From NCBI GenBank assembly GCA_946565805.1, contig CAMNWO010000001.1, positions 62,001 through 126,000 on the forward strand: a stretch of DNA of 64,000 nucleotides. Reading direction: 5' to 3'. Position numbers and translations under genes: made by a program. Shown here piece after piece: positions 27,500 to 37,600 of the stretch; position 1 is the first letter of the stretch, and the number at the start of each line of letters is the position of its first letter. The notes beneath the pieces were generated by a model that was not told the DNA's origin, did no database searches, and saw only the letters and a list, made by a program, of their open reading frames with translations. This DNA comes from an uncultured Clostridium sp. (GTDB lineage Bacteria; Bacillota; Clostridia; TANB77; CAG-508).

Positions 27500-29212
27500 A
27501 TGGCATTTGATGGAATTGTAACAAAAGCAATTGCTTCAGAATTACAGAATTTATCTGGAGCAAGAATTGATAAAATATTTCAACCTAACAAAAACACCAT
27601 TTTATTAGGTTTTTATTTAGATGGAAATAATTATTTATTAAATATATGTGTAGACGCTGTAAACTATCGTATTCATTTAACCACACATCCAAAATCCAAC
27701 CCTAAAGTCGCACCTAATTTTTGTATGGTTCTTCGAAAACATTTATTAGGTTTACGCATCAAAAATATTATTACTAATAACTTAGAAAGATTAGTTATAA
27801 TCGACTTTGAAGGATTTGACGAGGTAGACGATATTATTTCCAAAAGGCTTATTATTGAGCTAATGGGAAAACATTGTAATGTAATTTTATTAGATGAACA
27901 AAATACGATTATTGATAGTTTACGACACATTAATAATGACGAAAGTACAAGGGCCATTGTTCCCCATGTTAGATACACTTATCCTACTACTAGTAAGGAT
28001 AACTTTTTAGCTTGTTTGGATTTTGAGGATTTTTATCATAAAGTAGTTTCTCCATCTAATACAATTTATGATGTTTACAATGGGATTAGCAAGTCTTTTA
28101 TTGAAGCTTCTAAACAGCATTTGAAAATTAATACTTGGAATGAAAGTACCTTAAAAGATATGTATGAATATTTACAAAAAATTATAAATAGTACTGATAA
28201 TGGTTTATTGAATTTTGAGATAATCAGTAGTAAAAAGAAAGATTACTTTTTAGTAGAAGGATTGAACTCTTCTCCTTTTCATTTAAACTTTTTATTGGAC
28301 GACTTTTATTACCAAAAGGAAAGTGCAGAAGAATTTAGAGTTTATCGCGATAGTATTTTAAAAATGATTTTAGATTTATTAAAAAAATACCAAAAACGTC
28401 TTTTTCATATTGATGAGAAATTACGTTCTTGTGAAGATATGGATATTTACCAATTATATGGAGAATTGATTACTGCTAACTTATACCAAATTAAAAGTGA
28501 AAATGTAACAGAACTTACACTTGACAATTATTATACCAATCAAAAAATAACGATACCCTTAGATAGTCGTTATTCTCCCTCTGTTAACGCAAAACGTTTT
28601 TTCAAAAAATATCAAAAACTAAAAAATACTTTGCAAATTGTAACATTACAAAAGGAAGAAACCTTAAAAGAATTAGATTACATTGAAAGTATTGTTTATG
28701 AATTGGAAAATTGTTCTTCTGTAGAAGATGTAACTGAAATATTTGAAGAAATCTCAGAAAATGTTATTTTTAAAGAAAAGACTAAACATTATAAAAAACA
28801 AAAGAAATCCAAAATAAAAAAGTCTTCTCTTACCAAAAATAAAAATGTTTCTTTCAATCCTTTGAAATATACAATTGATGGTTATACTTTATTAGTTGGA
28901 AGAAATAACAAAGAGAATGACTTTTTAACTTTGAAATATGCTAAAAAAACAGATTTATGGTTTCATACGAAAGATATTCATGGTAGTCACGCTATTTTAC
29001 AGCTTTTTAATAATTCTTCTTTTGATGATACTCTTTTGGTTAAATGTGCAGAAATTGTTGCTTTTCATAGTAAAGCTAAAAATTCTTCTAATGTTCCTGT
29101 AGATTTCTGCGAAGTTAAGTTTGTAAAGAAACCAAATGGAGCTAAGCCTGGTATGGTGATTTATACAAATCAAAAAACTTTGTATGTTGACCCTAAAAGC
29201 AAAATTGTATAA
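27500..29212 (+). CDS. rqcH: Rqc2-like ribosome quality-control factor RqcH (NFACT family)
   Basis: 570 residues: NFACT-N domain from MAFDGIVTKAIASELQNLSG, a helical middle with coiled coil, and an NFACT-R domain (LLVGRNNKENDFLTLKYA, then DLWFHTKDIHGSHAIL). RqcH binds stalled 50S-peptidyl-tRNA complexes and adds alanine tails that mark the chain for degradation. I found no CGG trinucleotide at all in this 1.7-kb gene. The start has AAGGTAAGGG upstream. It is the only long conserved gene on the plus strand. Confidence 0.92.
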   Translation: MAFDGIVTKAIASELQNLSGARIDKIFQPNKNTILLGFYLDGNNYLLNICVDAVNYRIHLTTHPKSNPKVAPNFCMVLRKHLLGLRIKNIITNNLERLVIIDFEGFDEVDDIISKRLIIELMGKHCNVILLDEQNTIIDSLRHINNDESTRAIVPHVRYTYPTTSKDNFLACLDFEDFYHKVVSPSNTIYDVYNGISKSFIEASKQHLKINTWNESTLKDMYEYLQKIINSTDNGLLNFEIISSKKKDYFLVEGLNSSPFHLNFLLDDFYYQKESAEEFRVYRDSILKMILDLLKKYQKRLFHIDEKLRSCEDMDIYQLYGELITANLYQIKSENVTELTLDNYYTNQKITIPLDSRYSPSVNAKRFFKKYQKLKNTLQIVTLQKEETLKELDYIESIVYELENCSSVEDVTEIFEEISENVIFKEKTKHYKKQKKSKIKKSSLTKNKNVSFNPLKYTIDGYTLLVGRNNKENDFLTLKYAKKTDLWFHTKDIHGSHAILQLFNNSSFDDTLLVKCAEIVAFHSKAKNSSNVPVDFCEVKFVKKPNGAKPGMVIYTNQKTLYVDPKSKIV

Positions 29213-29228
29213 TATTAGGTTTATACCA

Positions 29229-29268
29229 CAAAAAAGGTGAGTTGTAATTGCAACCCACCTTTTTTTGT
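29229..29268. terminator. bidirectional terminator
   Basis: AAAAAAGGTGAGTTG and CAACCCACCTTTTTTT arms serve rqcH on the plus strand and the unknown gene 29280-30008 on the minus strand. Confidence 0.8.
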
Positions 29269-29279
29269 TTTCATCCTGT

Positions 29280-30008
29280 CTAGAGTTCGACAACCTGAAT
29301 GAACTTGATTCCTAAGTTCAGGCACCATTCTTTTGTTTGCCAAGCTTTAGTTCCTATGAACATTCCTGCTTTTCCTTTTGGTACTTTTTCCAATTTTACC
29401 ACCGAATTTAATTCGATTTTGTTTGCATTGAAACAAGCATACCAATTCGTATATTTTTTTCCGCCTCTTAACCGAGGGATTACTACAGGAATCGCTTTAA
29501 TGCGGTCTTCTCCACACACATAGTCCATTTGAGATTCAAAATCGCTCTCGTCATAAAAAGCAACTGCTTGTCTTTCTCCCAAGCATTCTTTTACTCTTTG
29601 GAAAAATTCTTCACTTTTCTTTTTCTTTTCGAATTTTTCAATTTCAGCTTCTACTGTCTCTTCAAGCTTTCTTGCACTTTTAACAGTTTCAAGCGTCAGT
29701 TCCTTTTTCGCATGCTTTCCTACATATCTGTAGTTGTTTCCCATCTTAGTGTATACTGGAAGCGTAATTTCTTCCTCTTCATATACCGCTGAATACCAGT
29801 ACTCACATACTTCATTTTCAAACTGGTCAAGAGCCGTCCTGTATGGAATATCTAATTCCTTTAGAATTCCCTCATACTCTTTTCTTACTGTTGGAAGCTT
29901 CAGCATCAGTCTCTTTGTAAAATCACTGTGAATGTACTGCCGATTTTCCCAAATCCAGCACTCCGGTAATAATAGTATTCCTGCTACTTCATATGGTATT
30001 CCTTTCAT
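29280..30008 (-). CDS. unknown 242-residue protein, possibly transferred
   Basis: Begins MKGIPYEVAGILLLPECWIW. Not recognised. A long charged helix (KSARKLEETVEAEIEKFEKK, about residues 105-135) sits in the middle and the C-terminal part is mixed alpha/beta (YACFNANKIELNSVVKLEK). G+C is visibly higher than in neighbours. It uses CGG twice in frame (29940-29942, AAT CGG CAG; and in P-R-L-R near 29470), and shifting at either destroys the frame. It therefore does not follow the rule of the conserved genes and is a candidate recent arrival. AGGAGG seven bases before ATG sets the start. Confidence 0.6.
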   Translation of the reverse strand: MKGIPYEVAGILLLPECWIWENRQYIHSDFTKRLMLKLPTVRKEYEGILKELDIPYRTALDQFENEVCEYWYSAVYEEEEITLPVYTKMGNNYRYVGKHAKKELTLETVKSARKLEETVEAEIEKFEKKKKSEEFFQRVKECLGERQAVAFYDESDFESQMDYVCGEDRIKAIPVVIPRLRGGKKYTNWYACFNANKIELNSVVKLEKVPKGKAGMFIGTKAWQTKEWCLNLGIKFIQVVEL

Positions 30009-30140
30009 GTTGTCTCCTCCTTTAATTCTTATATAATTGTAAATGTACAAAAAGTTTATATTTCTATTTTACCACATTATGTTGATTTTTGCAAATATTC
30101 TATTGCCTATATCACTTTGAAGTAAATTTTTATTTTCAAG

Positions 30141-30169
30141 TTGACATTCACAAGAAAATATTGTATATT
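30141..30169 (+). promoter_or_regulatory. consensus-like promoter for a tiny ORF
   Basis: TTGACA, 17 bases, TATATT. Transcription would start near 30176. Confidence 0.85.
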
Positions 30170-30210
30170 GTATTTGCCGTCTTGCTTAGTGGCAGGAAGG
30201 AGGTTCATCA

Positions 30211-30279
30211 TTGAAACCATTTTTTAAATTGCTAGCATTATATATTATTTACTTAATTATAAAACATTTGGATGACTAG
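30211..30279 (+). CDS. 22-residue hydrophobic peptide
   Basis: TTG start preceded by AGGAAGGAGG. The peptide begins KPFFKLLALYIIYLIIK after the initiator and ends in HLDD: a basic start, one membrane-spanning stretch and an acidic end. With promoter, leader hairpin (GCCGTC...TGGC) and terminator, the whole transcript would be about 150 bases. Such peptides are known as type I toxins or small membrane regulators, but nothing here proves either, and the locus could instead be a small RNA. Confidence 0.55.
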   Translation: MKPFFKLLALYIIYLIIKHLDD

Positions 30280-30290
30280 CAAAAAAAGAA

Positions 30291-30328
30291 AAAGACTAGG
30301 TATGTTTAGCGACTCCTAGTCTTTTTTT
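30291..30328 (+). terminator. terminator of the tiny ORF
   Basis: AAAGACTAGG and CCTAGTCTTT arms around a 17-18-base loop, then TTTTTG. Confidence 0.85.
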
Positions 30329-30405
30329 GTTCATTCATTGAAACATTTATTGCAATTGCTAACTATATAATAGCATATATTTTATTCTATGTCAAATAAA
30401 AAATT

Positions 30406-30873
30406 TTATGCCCAAAAAATTAGAAATGTGATAATTGTTCCTAATACAATTTCTGGTTTGGTTAACTCTTCGGGAATAATCTCTAATTCTGGTCCCTCTT
30501 CTTTTTCTTTAACAGGTTCTATTTTGTAAGAAGCTACATCTTTTGCTCTAAATAATAATTCAAAAGGTTGACTTTCTTCCTTTTGTAAATCTTGTATTTC
30601 TATATAACCTTTTCCTACTAAAACATCTCTTTTAGAATATAATTCAATTTTTAAGTATTTTCCTTGTGTTTTATCTGTATCTTTAATTAAACCTCTAATT
30701 CTTCCATTTACATAGGTTGCATCTGCTTGGTATACAATGATTTGTGAATTTTTATCTTCTCTTTGTATGTCTTTATAAATAGAGTTTAATCCTACATTAA
30801 TTAAAAAATCTGATAGTACCCATACTCCTACTAATATTAATATCCATGTTATTATTTTTTGTGGTGTACTCAT
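30406..30873 (-). CDS. unknown membrane protein with two end helices
   Basis: 155 residues. One membrane helix at residues 8-28 (IITWILILVGVWVLSDFLIN) and one at the very C-terminus (IVLGTIITFLIFWA); the middle is a beta-rich domain (KYLKIELYSKRDVLVGKGYI). Not recognised. It stands alone and contains no CGG. Confidence 0.6.
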   Translation of the reverse strand: MSTPQKIITWILILVGVWVLSDFLINVGLNSIYKDIQREDKNSQIIVYQADATYVNGRIRGLIKDTDKTQGKYLKIELYSKRDVLVGKGYIEIQDLQKEESQPFELLFRAKDVASYKIEPVKEKEEGPELEIIPEELTKPEIVLGTIITFLIFWA

Positions 30874-30973
30874 ATTACAATCCTCTTTTCTTTTTCAAAT
30901 TATGTTTATTATACCAGATTTTTCCGTTTATTTCAATACTTTTTCTTTATTATAACAAAGGCCATATTAAAGC

Positions 30974-30998
30974 ACAAAAAACGCCACATCAGTGGCGC
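30974..30998 (-). terminator. terminator after the pilin/SUMF1 gene
   Basis: CGCCAC, loop TGAT, GTGGCG, then TTTTTTGTG on the minus strand, about 120 bases past the stop of 31118-32371. Apart from this hairpin the 30874-31117 interval shows nothing clear. Confidence 0.75.
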
Positions 30999-31117
30999 CC
31001 TGTCAAGAAAAACTTTCAAAATGAAATTTTTTCTCTTGTGAGTGTTTAAAATTGCTCACCTTTTATTCAATTTTACACTCTAAAACTACTCTTCAACTTG
31101 CATAGTTTTGGTTTTCA

Positions 31118-32371
31118 CTACAAATATAAAGCTAAGCGGAAACCGACATTGTTACTGCCAGTAAGGTCTGGACGGAGAATACTACGATCGGAAGCTGGAT
31201 AGTTAGCGCCACTAAGGAAGTAATAGCCTCCACGATACACTCTATAGTTAGTGCTAGAAGCTTCCATTGTCCATTCATATAGATTTCCTGCCATATCATA
31301 GATATTTTTTACTTTATTACTAGCATTTGCATCCATATCTATTCCTGTAAGACGATTAGGATTTCCAGTACTATAATTATCCAAATACCATCCTTTCCCA
31401 TCACTTTCCCTTACATAAGAACTAGATGATGGAGTTCCATTTATATAACTATTATCAAAGAATTGCATAGTTGCATCCCATTGTATTCCATATACTAAGG
31501 TACTTGTTACTTTTCCTTTATATGGTTTATCATTTGTAAAATTCTTTGCTAATTCTACTGCTCCTCCTGTTAAATCTGTCATACTATTTCCCCATTTAGC
31601 ATTATAAAATGGCTTGTTCTTTTTTACTACTACCTTTCCATCTTCTTTTCCTGCTTCATATCTTCCTATATAAAATCCTTTATTGTTAGCATTGGTTACA
31701 CTATTGTACATAGCTGTATATAAATCTTTTTCTTCTTCAGTTCCGTTTTCATATGGCTCTGTAACAGTATTACTAAATACTAAAGTTTGTCTACTTCCTT
31801 TTTGATATCCATCTGCTCTTTTAAAATCTGCTGGATTATCCACTGGCACCCACACAAACTGATTTCCATTTTTATTATTATTTAGATCATCTCCTTCGAT
31901 ATCTGAAATAACAAATCCTTCTTCTATGGTTCCTCCAACATAATAGAACCCTTCTGGAATGGGTGGTTGATTTCTTTCTGGAATAGGTGGTTGATTTCCT
32001 TTTAAACTATTATATAAATCTGAATAAAGTATTTCATATCCACTCTTTTTCGTTGTAAAGCTTGTATCTTTTGCTTCTTTTACATAATCCTTATTAGTTA
32101 AAATTTGTTTTATATCAGCATCACTTAAATCTGTACTTTGTCCTGCTTCTATTCTTTCTGCTATTTCTGTTGCAATATCTATTTTTGCTTGCTCTTTGGC
32201 ATCTTCAATTTCAGTTTTTTCTTTCGCCGTAGTTGCTTTTGTTAATAATCCATTTTCTCCTGTTAAGGTTGCTATACTGATTCCTGCTAAAATTAATAAA
32301 ATAATAATTGTGATAACTAGTGCTATTAAAGTAATACCATTGTTAGCCTTTTCTTTCGATTTTTTTATCAT
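31118..32371 (-). CDS. pilin-like protein with SUMF1 (FGE-sulfatase) domain, copy 1
   Basis: 417 residues. The N-terminus is a type IV prepilin-like segment: a short basic leader, then GITLIALVITIIILLILAG, with the first residues forming the expected leader-peptidase site. An alpha-helical spacer follows, then a SUMF1/C-lectin-type domain: NQFVWVPVDN, GFYIGRYEAG, NIYDMAGNLYEWTMEAS, RGGYYFLSGANYP, GFRLALYL. Probably displayed at the surface or in a pseudopilus. The last 130 bases are more G+C-rich and full of NNY codons, as in variable regions of diversity-generating retroelement targets, but no reverse transcriptase is present here. Confidence 0.72.
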   Translation of the reverse strand: MIKKSKEKANNGITLIALVITIIILLILAGISIATLTGENGLLTKATTAKEKTEIEDAKEQAKIDIATEIAERIEAGQSTDLSDADIKQILTNKDYVKEAKDTSFTTKKSGYEILYSDLYNSLKGNQPPIPERNQPPIPEGFYYVGGTIEEGFVISDIEGDDLNNNKNGNQFVWVPVDNPADFKRADGYQKGSRQTLVFSNTVTEPYENGTEEEKDLYTAMYNSVTNANNKGFYIGRYEAGKEDGKVVVKKNKPFYNAKWGNSMTDLTGGAVELAKNFTNDKPYKGKVTSTLVYGIQWDATMQFFDNSYINGTPSSSSYVRESDGKGWYLDNYSTGNPNRLTGIDMDANASNKVKNIYDMAGNLYEWTMEASSTNYRVYRGGYYFLSGANYPASDRSILRPDLTGSNNVGFRLALYL

Positions 32372-32525
32372 CCTTTTTCCTCCCTCTATCTTTTGTTATT
32401 TATTTCTTATCATTTTTTCTATTTTATTTTTTATTTTGTAATTATTATTTACTATTTCAAATTGTAGTATACATTTTCTTCTCTTCTTATATACTTTTTA
32501 ACTATCAAAGGTATTCTTTTTTCAA

Positions 32526-32688
32526 TGTTCTACTGCTTCTTTAAAATAGTTTCCTAACTTACAACTGCATTTTATCAAAAAAGAAAATTACTGTCAACAA
32601 GTTTGCATAATTTTGTTTTCAAATCGTTTTTTGATGTTGATTTTAGCAAAGAAAGAAGCCCAACCATACATTAGTATGATTAGGCTTT
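32526..32688 (-). repeat. 163-bp direct repeat, copy 1 (promoter plus terminator)
   Basis: About 85% identical by eye to 34455-34616. It holds a terminator hairpin (AAGCCTAATCATAC and GTATGGTTGGGCTT) for the upstream gene and a promoter for 31118-32371: TTGACA (32592-32597), 17 bases, TAAAAT (32569-32574). Confidence 0.85.
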
Positions 32689-32838
32689 AGATATGCTAAT
32701 TAAGTATAAAAATAGAATTTACATGCTTTGTCTTTTCTTAAAATCTTCCATACTCAATTAGAGTTTTAATTTACATAGCAAAAGTTAAAAGTAGCACTTA
32801 AGCTCGCTTTCTTACCTAAAAAATTCAATCTATAATTC

Positions 32839-34431
32839 CTAATTTTTAAAATACACAATTGGTCTAAAGCAATATTCTTCAGTTCTTGAGCTATATGGAA
32901 TAGAATTGGTCGAACGACTCCCCGTTGTTTCATTACTTGAGCACCAGCATCCTCCTCTTAATGTACGACACCAATTTGCATCTGTTGATGTTTCTGTAGA
33001 ATATTCATAATAATTTCCTGCCATATCAAAAATATTGCATATTTTGTCTACAGTTCCTCCTTTTGTTTGTCCTGTTTTATGCCTTTCTCCACTAATTTGA
33101 AATCCTTTTGTTGCATATTTTTTATCTTCTGAACATTCATATATATATGCTAATGTGGTATCCCATGCATAACTATTTACTAAATCACTTGTTACATCAA
33201 ATGAACTATTGCTATCTGGATACATTTTTTTACTTAAATTAGATGCTTCTGCTTGATAAACATAACCATAAGGGAATAAAGAAGCTTTACATGCTGGTGT
33301 CGCTGTAAATGGTCCATTGCTAGTTTTCCAAGTAGTTGCTGTAGGATCTCCTGCTTCATATCTTCCAAAGTAAAATCCTCCATTTTTTTGTACACTAGTT
33401 TTAAATCCCACAAGGTCTTTAGCAGGGCGAACATCATAATCTGGTTTTACATATTCATAAGCTTTTATCCAACTGCTACCACTAGTAGTAGGAACCCCAG
33501 CTTCTCCAATTGCTTTTGGTACTCCTTCACTATTGAATGAATAACGGTTAAAATTAATTGTCTTCGTACCTGAACTTGCCGTTTTTACCTCTCCACATGG
33601 TATCCATACAAATTGATTGCCTGTACTATAATGCAATTCATTGATTTTATCTGTTATTACCAAACCTTTTTCTATTGTATTGATTGTACTTGAAATTCCT
33701 ACCGCAAATCCTTTTGGTATCTGTGCTATATTTCCGTTTTTATCTTTATACACTTGACTTTCTGTATAAATGTCCGAAAATATTTCTGCATTTCCTATGT
33801 TTAATACTTTTACCACACATGTAGTTGTTTTACCATTACTTCCTTCTACTATTACATTGTAAAAACCATTTTTGGTTACATCAAAAGTAGTTGTATTTGT
33901 GTTATTAGCTTCTCCTGCTGGGGTTGTTATTTTTGTTATGCTTCCTTCACTTATTGTTGCCTTAATTGTTACTGTTATTTTAGTCCCTTCTGGTACGGTT
34001 TCTTCTGTACTTAAAGTATAAGTTACAATTGGTTTTATTTCTTTTAATTTTACTTCTCTATTTTCACTAATCTCAATTATATATCCATCAACTACCACAT
34101 CTATTGGTAATTTCTCAATCTTATTTTGATTCATAATAGAAGTACCATTTGGTGATAATATGTCTGTTAACCCTTCTATTTTCCTTAGGTTTGTGTTTAA
34201 GTCTTCTAGGTTGATGGTTCCATCTTCGCTATAGCTTCCTATTACTTCTATTTTTACTTTTTCTTCTGCTGATTTTTTTATATTTTCTGTTTTTGCTTTT
34301 TCTGCTTTTCCAAGTACTCCATTTTCTCCTGTTAAAGTTACAATTGCTACTCCTGCTAAAATTAATAAAATAATTATTGTAATTACTAATGCAATTAGTG
34401 TAATTCCATTTGTTTTTCTTTGTTTTTCCAT
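32839..34431 (-). CDS. pilin-like protein with SUMF1 (FGE-sulfatase) domain, copy 2
   Basis: 530 residues. Same prepilin-like N-terminus as copy 1 (GITLIALVITIIILLILAGV, then TLTGENGVLGKAEKAK). Inserted before the SUMF1 domain is an Ig-like beta domain (TYTLSTEETVPEGTKITVTI to TTFDVTKNGFYNVIVEGSNG). SUMF1 motifs: NQFVWIPCGE, GFYFGRYEAGD, NIFDMAGNYYEYSTETS, LRGGCWCSSNETTG. The gene and its 163-bp upstream region match copy 1 in layout, so the cassette arose by tandem duplication and then diverged. The product is probably extracellular; ligand unknown. Confidence 0.72.
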   Translation of the reverse strand: MEKQRKTNGITLIALVITIIILLILAGVAIVTLTGENGVLGKAEKAKTENIKKSAEEKVKIEVIGSYSEDGTINLEDLNTNLRKIEGLTDILSPNGTSIMNQNKIEKLPIDVVVDGYIIEISENREVKLKEIKPIVTYTLSTEETVPEGTKITVTIKATISEGSITKITTPAGEANNTNTTTFDVTKNGFYNVIVEGSNGKTTTCVVKVLNIGNAEIFSDIYTESQVYKDKNGNIAQIPKGFAVGISSTINTIEKGLVITDKINELHYSTGNQFVWIPCGEVKTASSGTKTINFNRYSFNSEGVPKAIGEAGVPTTSGSSWIKAYEYVKPDYDVRPAKDLVGFKTSVQKNGGFYFGRYEAGDPTATTWKTSNGPFTATPACKASLFPYGYVYQAEASNLSKKMYPDSNSSFDVTSDLVNSYAWDTTLAYIYECSEDKKYATKGFQISGERHKTGQTKGGTVDKICNIFDMAGNYYEYSTETSTDANWCRTLRGGCWCSSNETTGSRSTNSIPYSSRTEEYCFRPIVYFKN

Positions 34432-34454
34432 CTTTTTTCTCTCCTATCTTTTGT

Positions 34455-34616
34455 TGTTCTACTACTTCTTTAAAATAGTTTGCTAATTTACAATTGCATC
34501 CTATCAAAAAAGCAATCTTCTGTAAACAAGTTCACACAGTTTGTTTTTAAATGGTTTTTTGATGTTGATTTTAGCAAAGAAAGAAGCCCAACCATACATT
34601 AGTATGATTAGGCTTT
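34455..34616 (-). repeat. 163-bp direct repeat, copy 2
   Basis: Contains the terminator of addA (overlapping its stop codon) and the promoter of 32839-34431: TTTACA (34521-34526), 17 bases, TAGGAT (34498-34503). Confidence 0.85.
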
Positions 34617-37600
34617 ATATGTGTATCTCCTTTTCTAAAAAAGTAGAATAAATATAGGTATGCTTTACTTTTTGACCTAAAGCTTCTTCTAAAGCTGTTT
34701 TATATAATTCTAACTGTTTTCTATATTTGTTGATTAGTTCTTCTTCGGTTTCTACAAAATCTGTTTTATAATCTACTAAAATTAATTCGTCTTTCGGGTT
34801 GATATAATACAAGTCAATAATTCCTTGTACCAATATTTCTTCTTCTATCTCTTCTTGATAAATCTCTTTAGCTGGTACTGTGATATAAAAAGGCTTTTCC
34901 TTTTGAATTTCTTTCGCCAGTTTCATATCTTGCCAGATTTTTGACTTTGTAAATTGTAAAATTGCTTTTCGATTAATATTTTCCGCTTCTTTTTCTGTTA
35001 TGATTTCCCTTTTTACCAAGTTCTTTATCAATTCTTCAATTTCCTTAAAATCATAATCTTTCTTTTCTTCTAATTTTTGCATACACAAATGTAGCAAAGT
35101 TCCCTTTTGTGCGCCTGTTAACTTAGTATCCTCTTTTCCGCATAAACTTAGGTACTCCAAAATTCACTTCAATCGTTTCATCCTTTCCTTTTTTTAATTT
35201 GGTAACCGATGATTTGGTTGGAATTTTGGTTGATAATTCGTAAGCATAACTATCCTCTAAAATCTTACTTATTTCCTCTATTTTCTCTTTGTCAATTTTC
35301 TGTTTTTCTAAATCTTTTAGAATATCAAATTCTTCTGTTTCTGCCTTCTCACAAAAATTCAATACTTCCTTTTTGTTATATTTCTTCAGTTCTGCTATTT
35401 CTCCCATTTTGGATGGTTCATAAAAATAAACTAATAATATCCAGTCTATATATTTGATATATTTTTTAACTAAAATAGAATTGACTTTTTGGTTTTGCTT
35501 TGGATATCTTTCTATTTGCTGTAATAACTTTTCCTTCTGTTTTTCATATTCTTTTTTCATTCCAGTTATAATTAACTTTTCCTTTGCTCTTGTTAGTGCC
35601 ACATATAAAATTCTCATTTCTTCTGATAAGGTCTCTACCAAGGTTTTATTTCGAATTGCAGCTTTACTTAACGTATCATATTGTACTTGTTTTTCATAAT
35701 CAATGTATTTAACACCAATTCCTAATTCTTGATGCAATAATAGGTTTTGATTCAAATCCATTAAATTAAATTGCTTTCCTGTACTTGCTAAAAATACTAC
35801 TGGAAACTCTAGTCCTTTGCTTTTATGAATACTCATAATTCTAACTACATTATCATTTTCTCCTATGATTTTAGCTGCTCCCATGTCTCCACTACTTAGT
35901 CTTAGCTTTTCAATAAAATGAATAAAATTATATAACCCTTTAAAACTTGCTGTTTCATATTGTTTTGCTCTTTCAAATAACATCCTTAAATTAGCCTGTC
36001 TTAACATGCCATTTGGCATTAACCCTACATAATGATAATAGCCTGTATCTTCATATATTTTCCAGATTAATTCATCTAATGCTAAATACTCTTGTTCTTT
36101 TCTCCATAGGCTAATGTTTTCTAAGAATGTTTCTATTTTTTGTCTCAACTCTTTTTCTACCGAAAGTTTTGCTTTTTGTAAACAAGTATAAAAATTATCT
36201 TGCTTATCTGCTAAACGAATTTGAATTAATTCATCATCTGTAAATTTCCCAATGTTAGACCTCATAACTGTTACAAGTGGAATATCTTGAATTGGATTAT
36301 CAATAATTTTTAACAAGCTCATAACGGTTTGAATTTCAATGGAATCTAAGTATTCTTGTGAACTGTCTGAAAATACCGGCATTTGTAAGTTTAGTATTTC
36401 CTGTTCATAAATTGGTGCGGTATTAGCTGTACTTCTTAACAAGATTACAATATCTCTATATTGAATATCACGGTAAGCTTCTTGCTTTCTATCCCATACT
36501 TGAAATTTGCTTTCAATTAGCTTTTTTATTTTATTGGCTACAAACTTTGCTTCTAACTCTACATCTGCTATATTTTCTTCCTCTATTGTTTCTTCTTCGT
36601 TGTTTTCACTTTCTTCTGTTGTAATTGGATCAATGACATGAATTTCGATTTTTTCGTTTTGTCCACATTCTCCGATAGCTTGCTCCTAAATTTAAAAATT
36701 CTTCTTGGTTATAATCGATGTCTCCTAGTACTTTGCTCATAATGTCTTCAAAAATCAGATTGGTAAATTGTAACACTTTTTGCCTACTTCTAAAGTTCTT
36801 AAACAATTGTATTTTTAAGTCTTCTTCTGGTTTTCTCTCTTCTTTTTTCTGGTAGTTCTCATACTTGCCTAAGAATAGTTCTGGCATGGCTTGTCTAAAT
36901 TTATAAATACTTTGCTTTACATCTCCTACCATAAAAATATTGTTATTTTTAGAAATGGCCGTTAATATATATTCTTGTACTAAGTTGCTATCTTGGTATT
37001 CATCAATTGCTATTTCTTGAAATTTTTCTTGGTATTTTTTAGCTACTTCTTCCGCATTCAATAAAATCTCTAAGGCAAAGTGTTCTATATCACTAAAGTC
37101 TACCATATTTTTTTCTCTTTTTCGTTTTGTAAATTCTTTTTCAAAAGTAAGAATTAAATCTTTCAGTTTTTTCAAAATACCATACATATCATAAATATCT
37201 TGGTTGGCTTCTTGTGAATTGCAAATTAGTATTTTGTCCAATACCTTTGCCAATTTTTTCTTCACTTCATCACGTGTATCTTTTGCACTATCTTTTACTT
37301 CTGATTCTACTTTTTGCCTTGGCCATGTTACAAATTTTAATGTTAGCGCTATCTCATAGGCTTTATCCCAATTATCTAGATTGTTTTTCAAGTTTTCTAA
37401 TTGTTCGATGTCACTTCTTACGGTTTGATAAAATTTTTCTAAATCTGGTTCATACGATAAATCTTCTTCTACTTTCTCTAACATGCCTATATCATCTATT
37501 AATTCTTCTTTTACTTCTTGTAATAAGATTTCTCCCCATGGTGTTTGGCTAAAATCTTCTTCTAACTTATCTTGTAAATTAAACATTTCAATTTTTTCAG

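Noticed and set aside
32689..32838. Regulatory or small-gene content between the pilin/SUMF1 copies
   Set aside because: Beyond the 163-bp repeat I see only AT-rich sequence without a clear signal.
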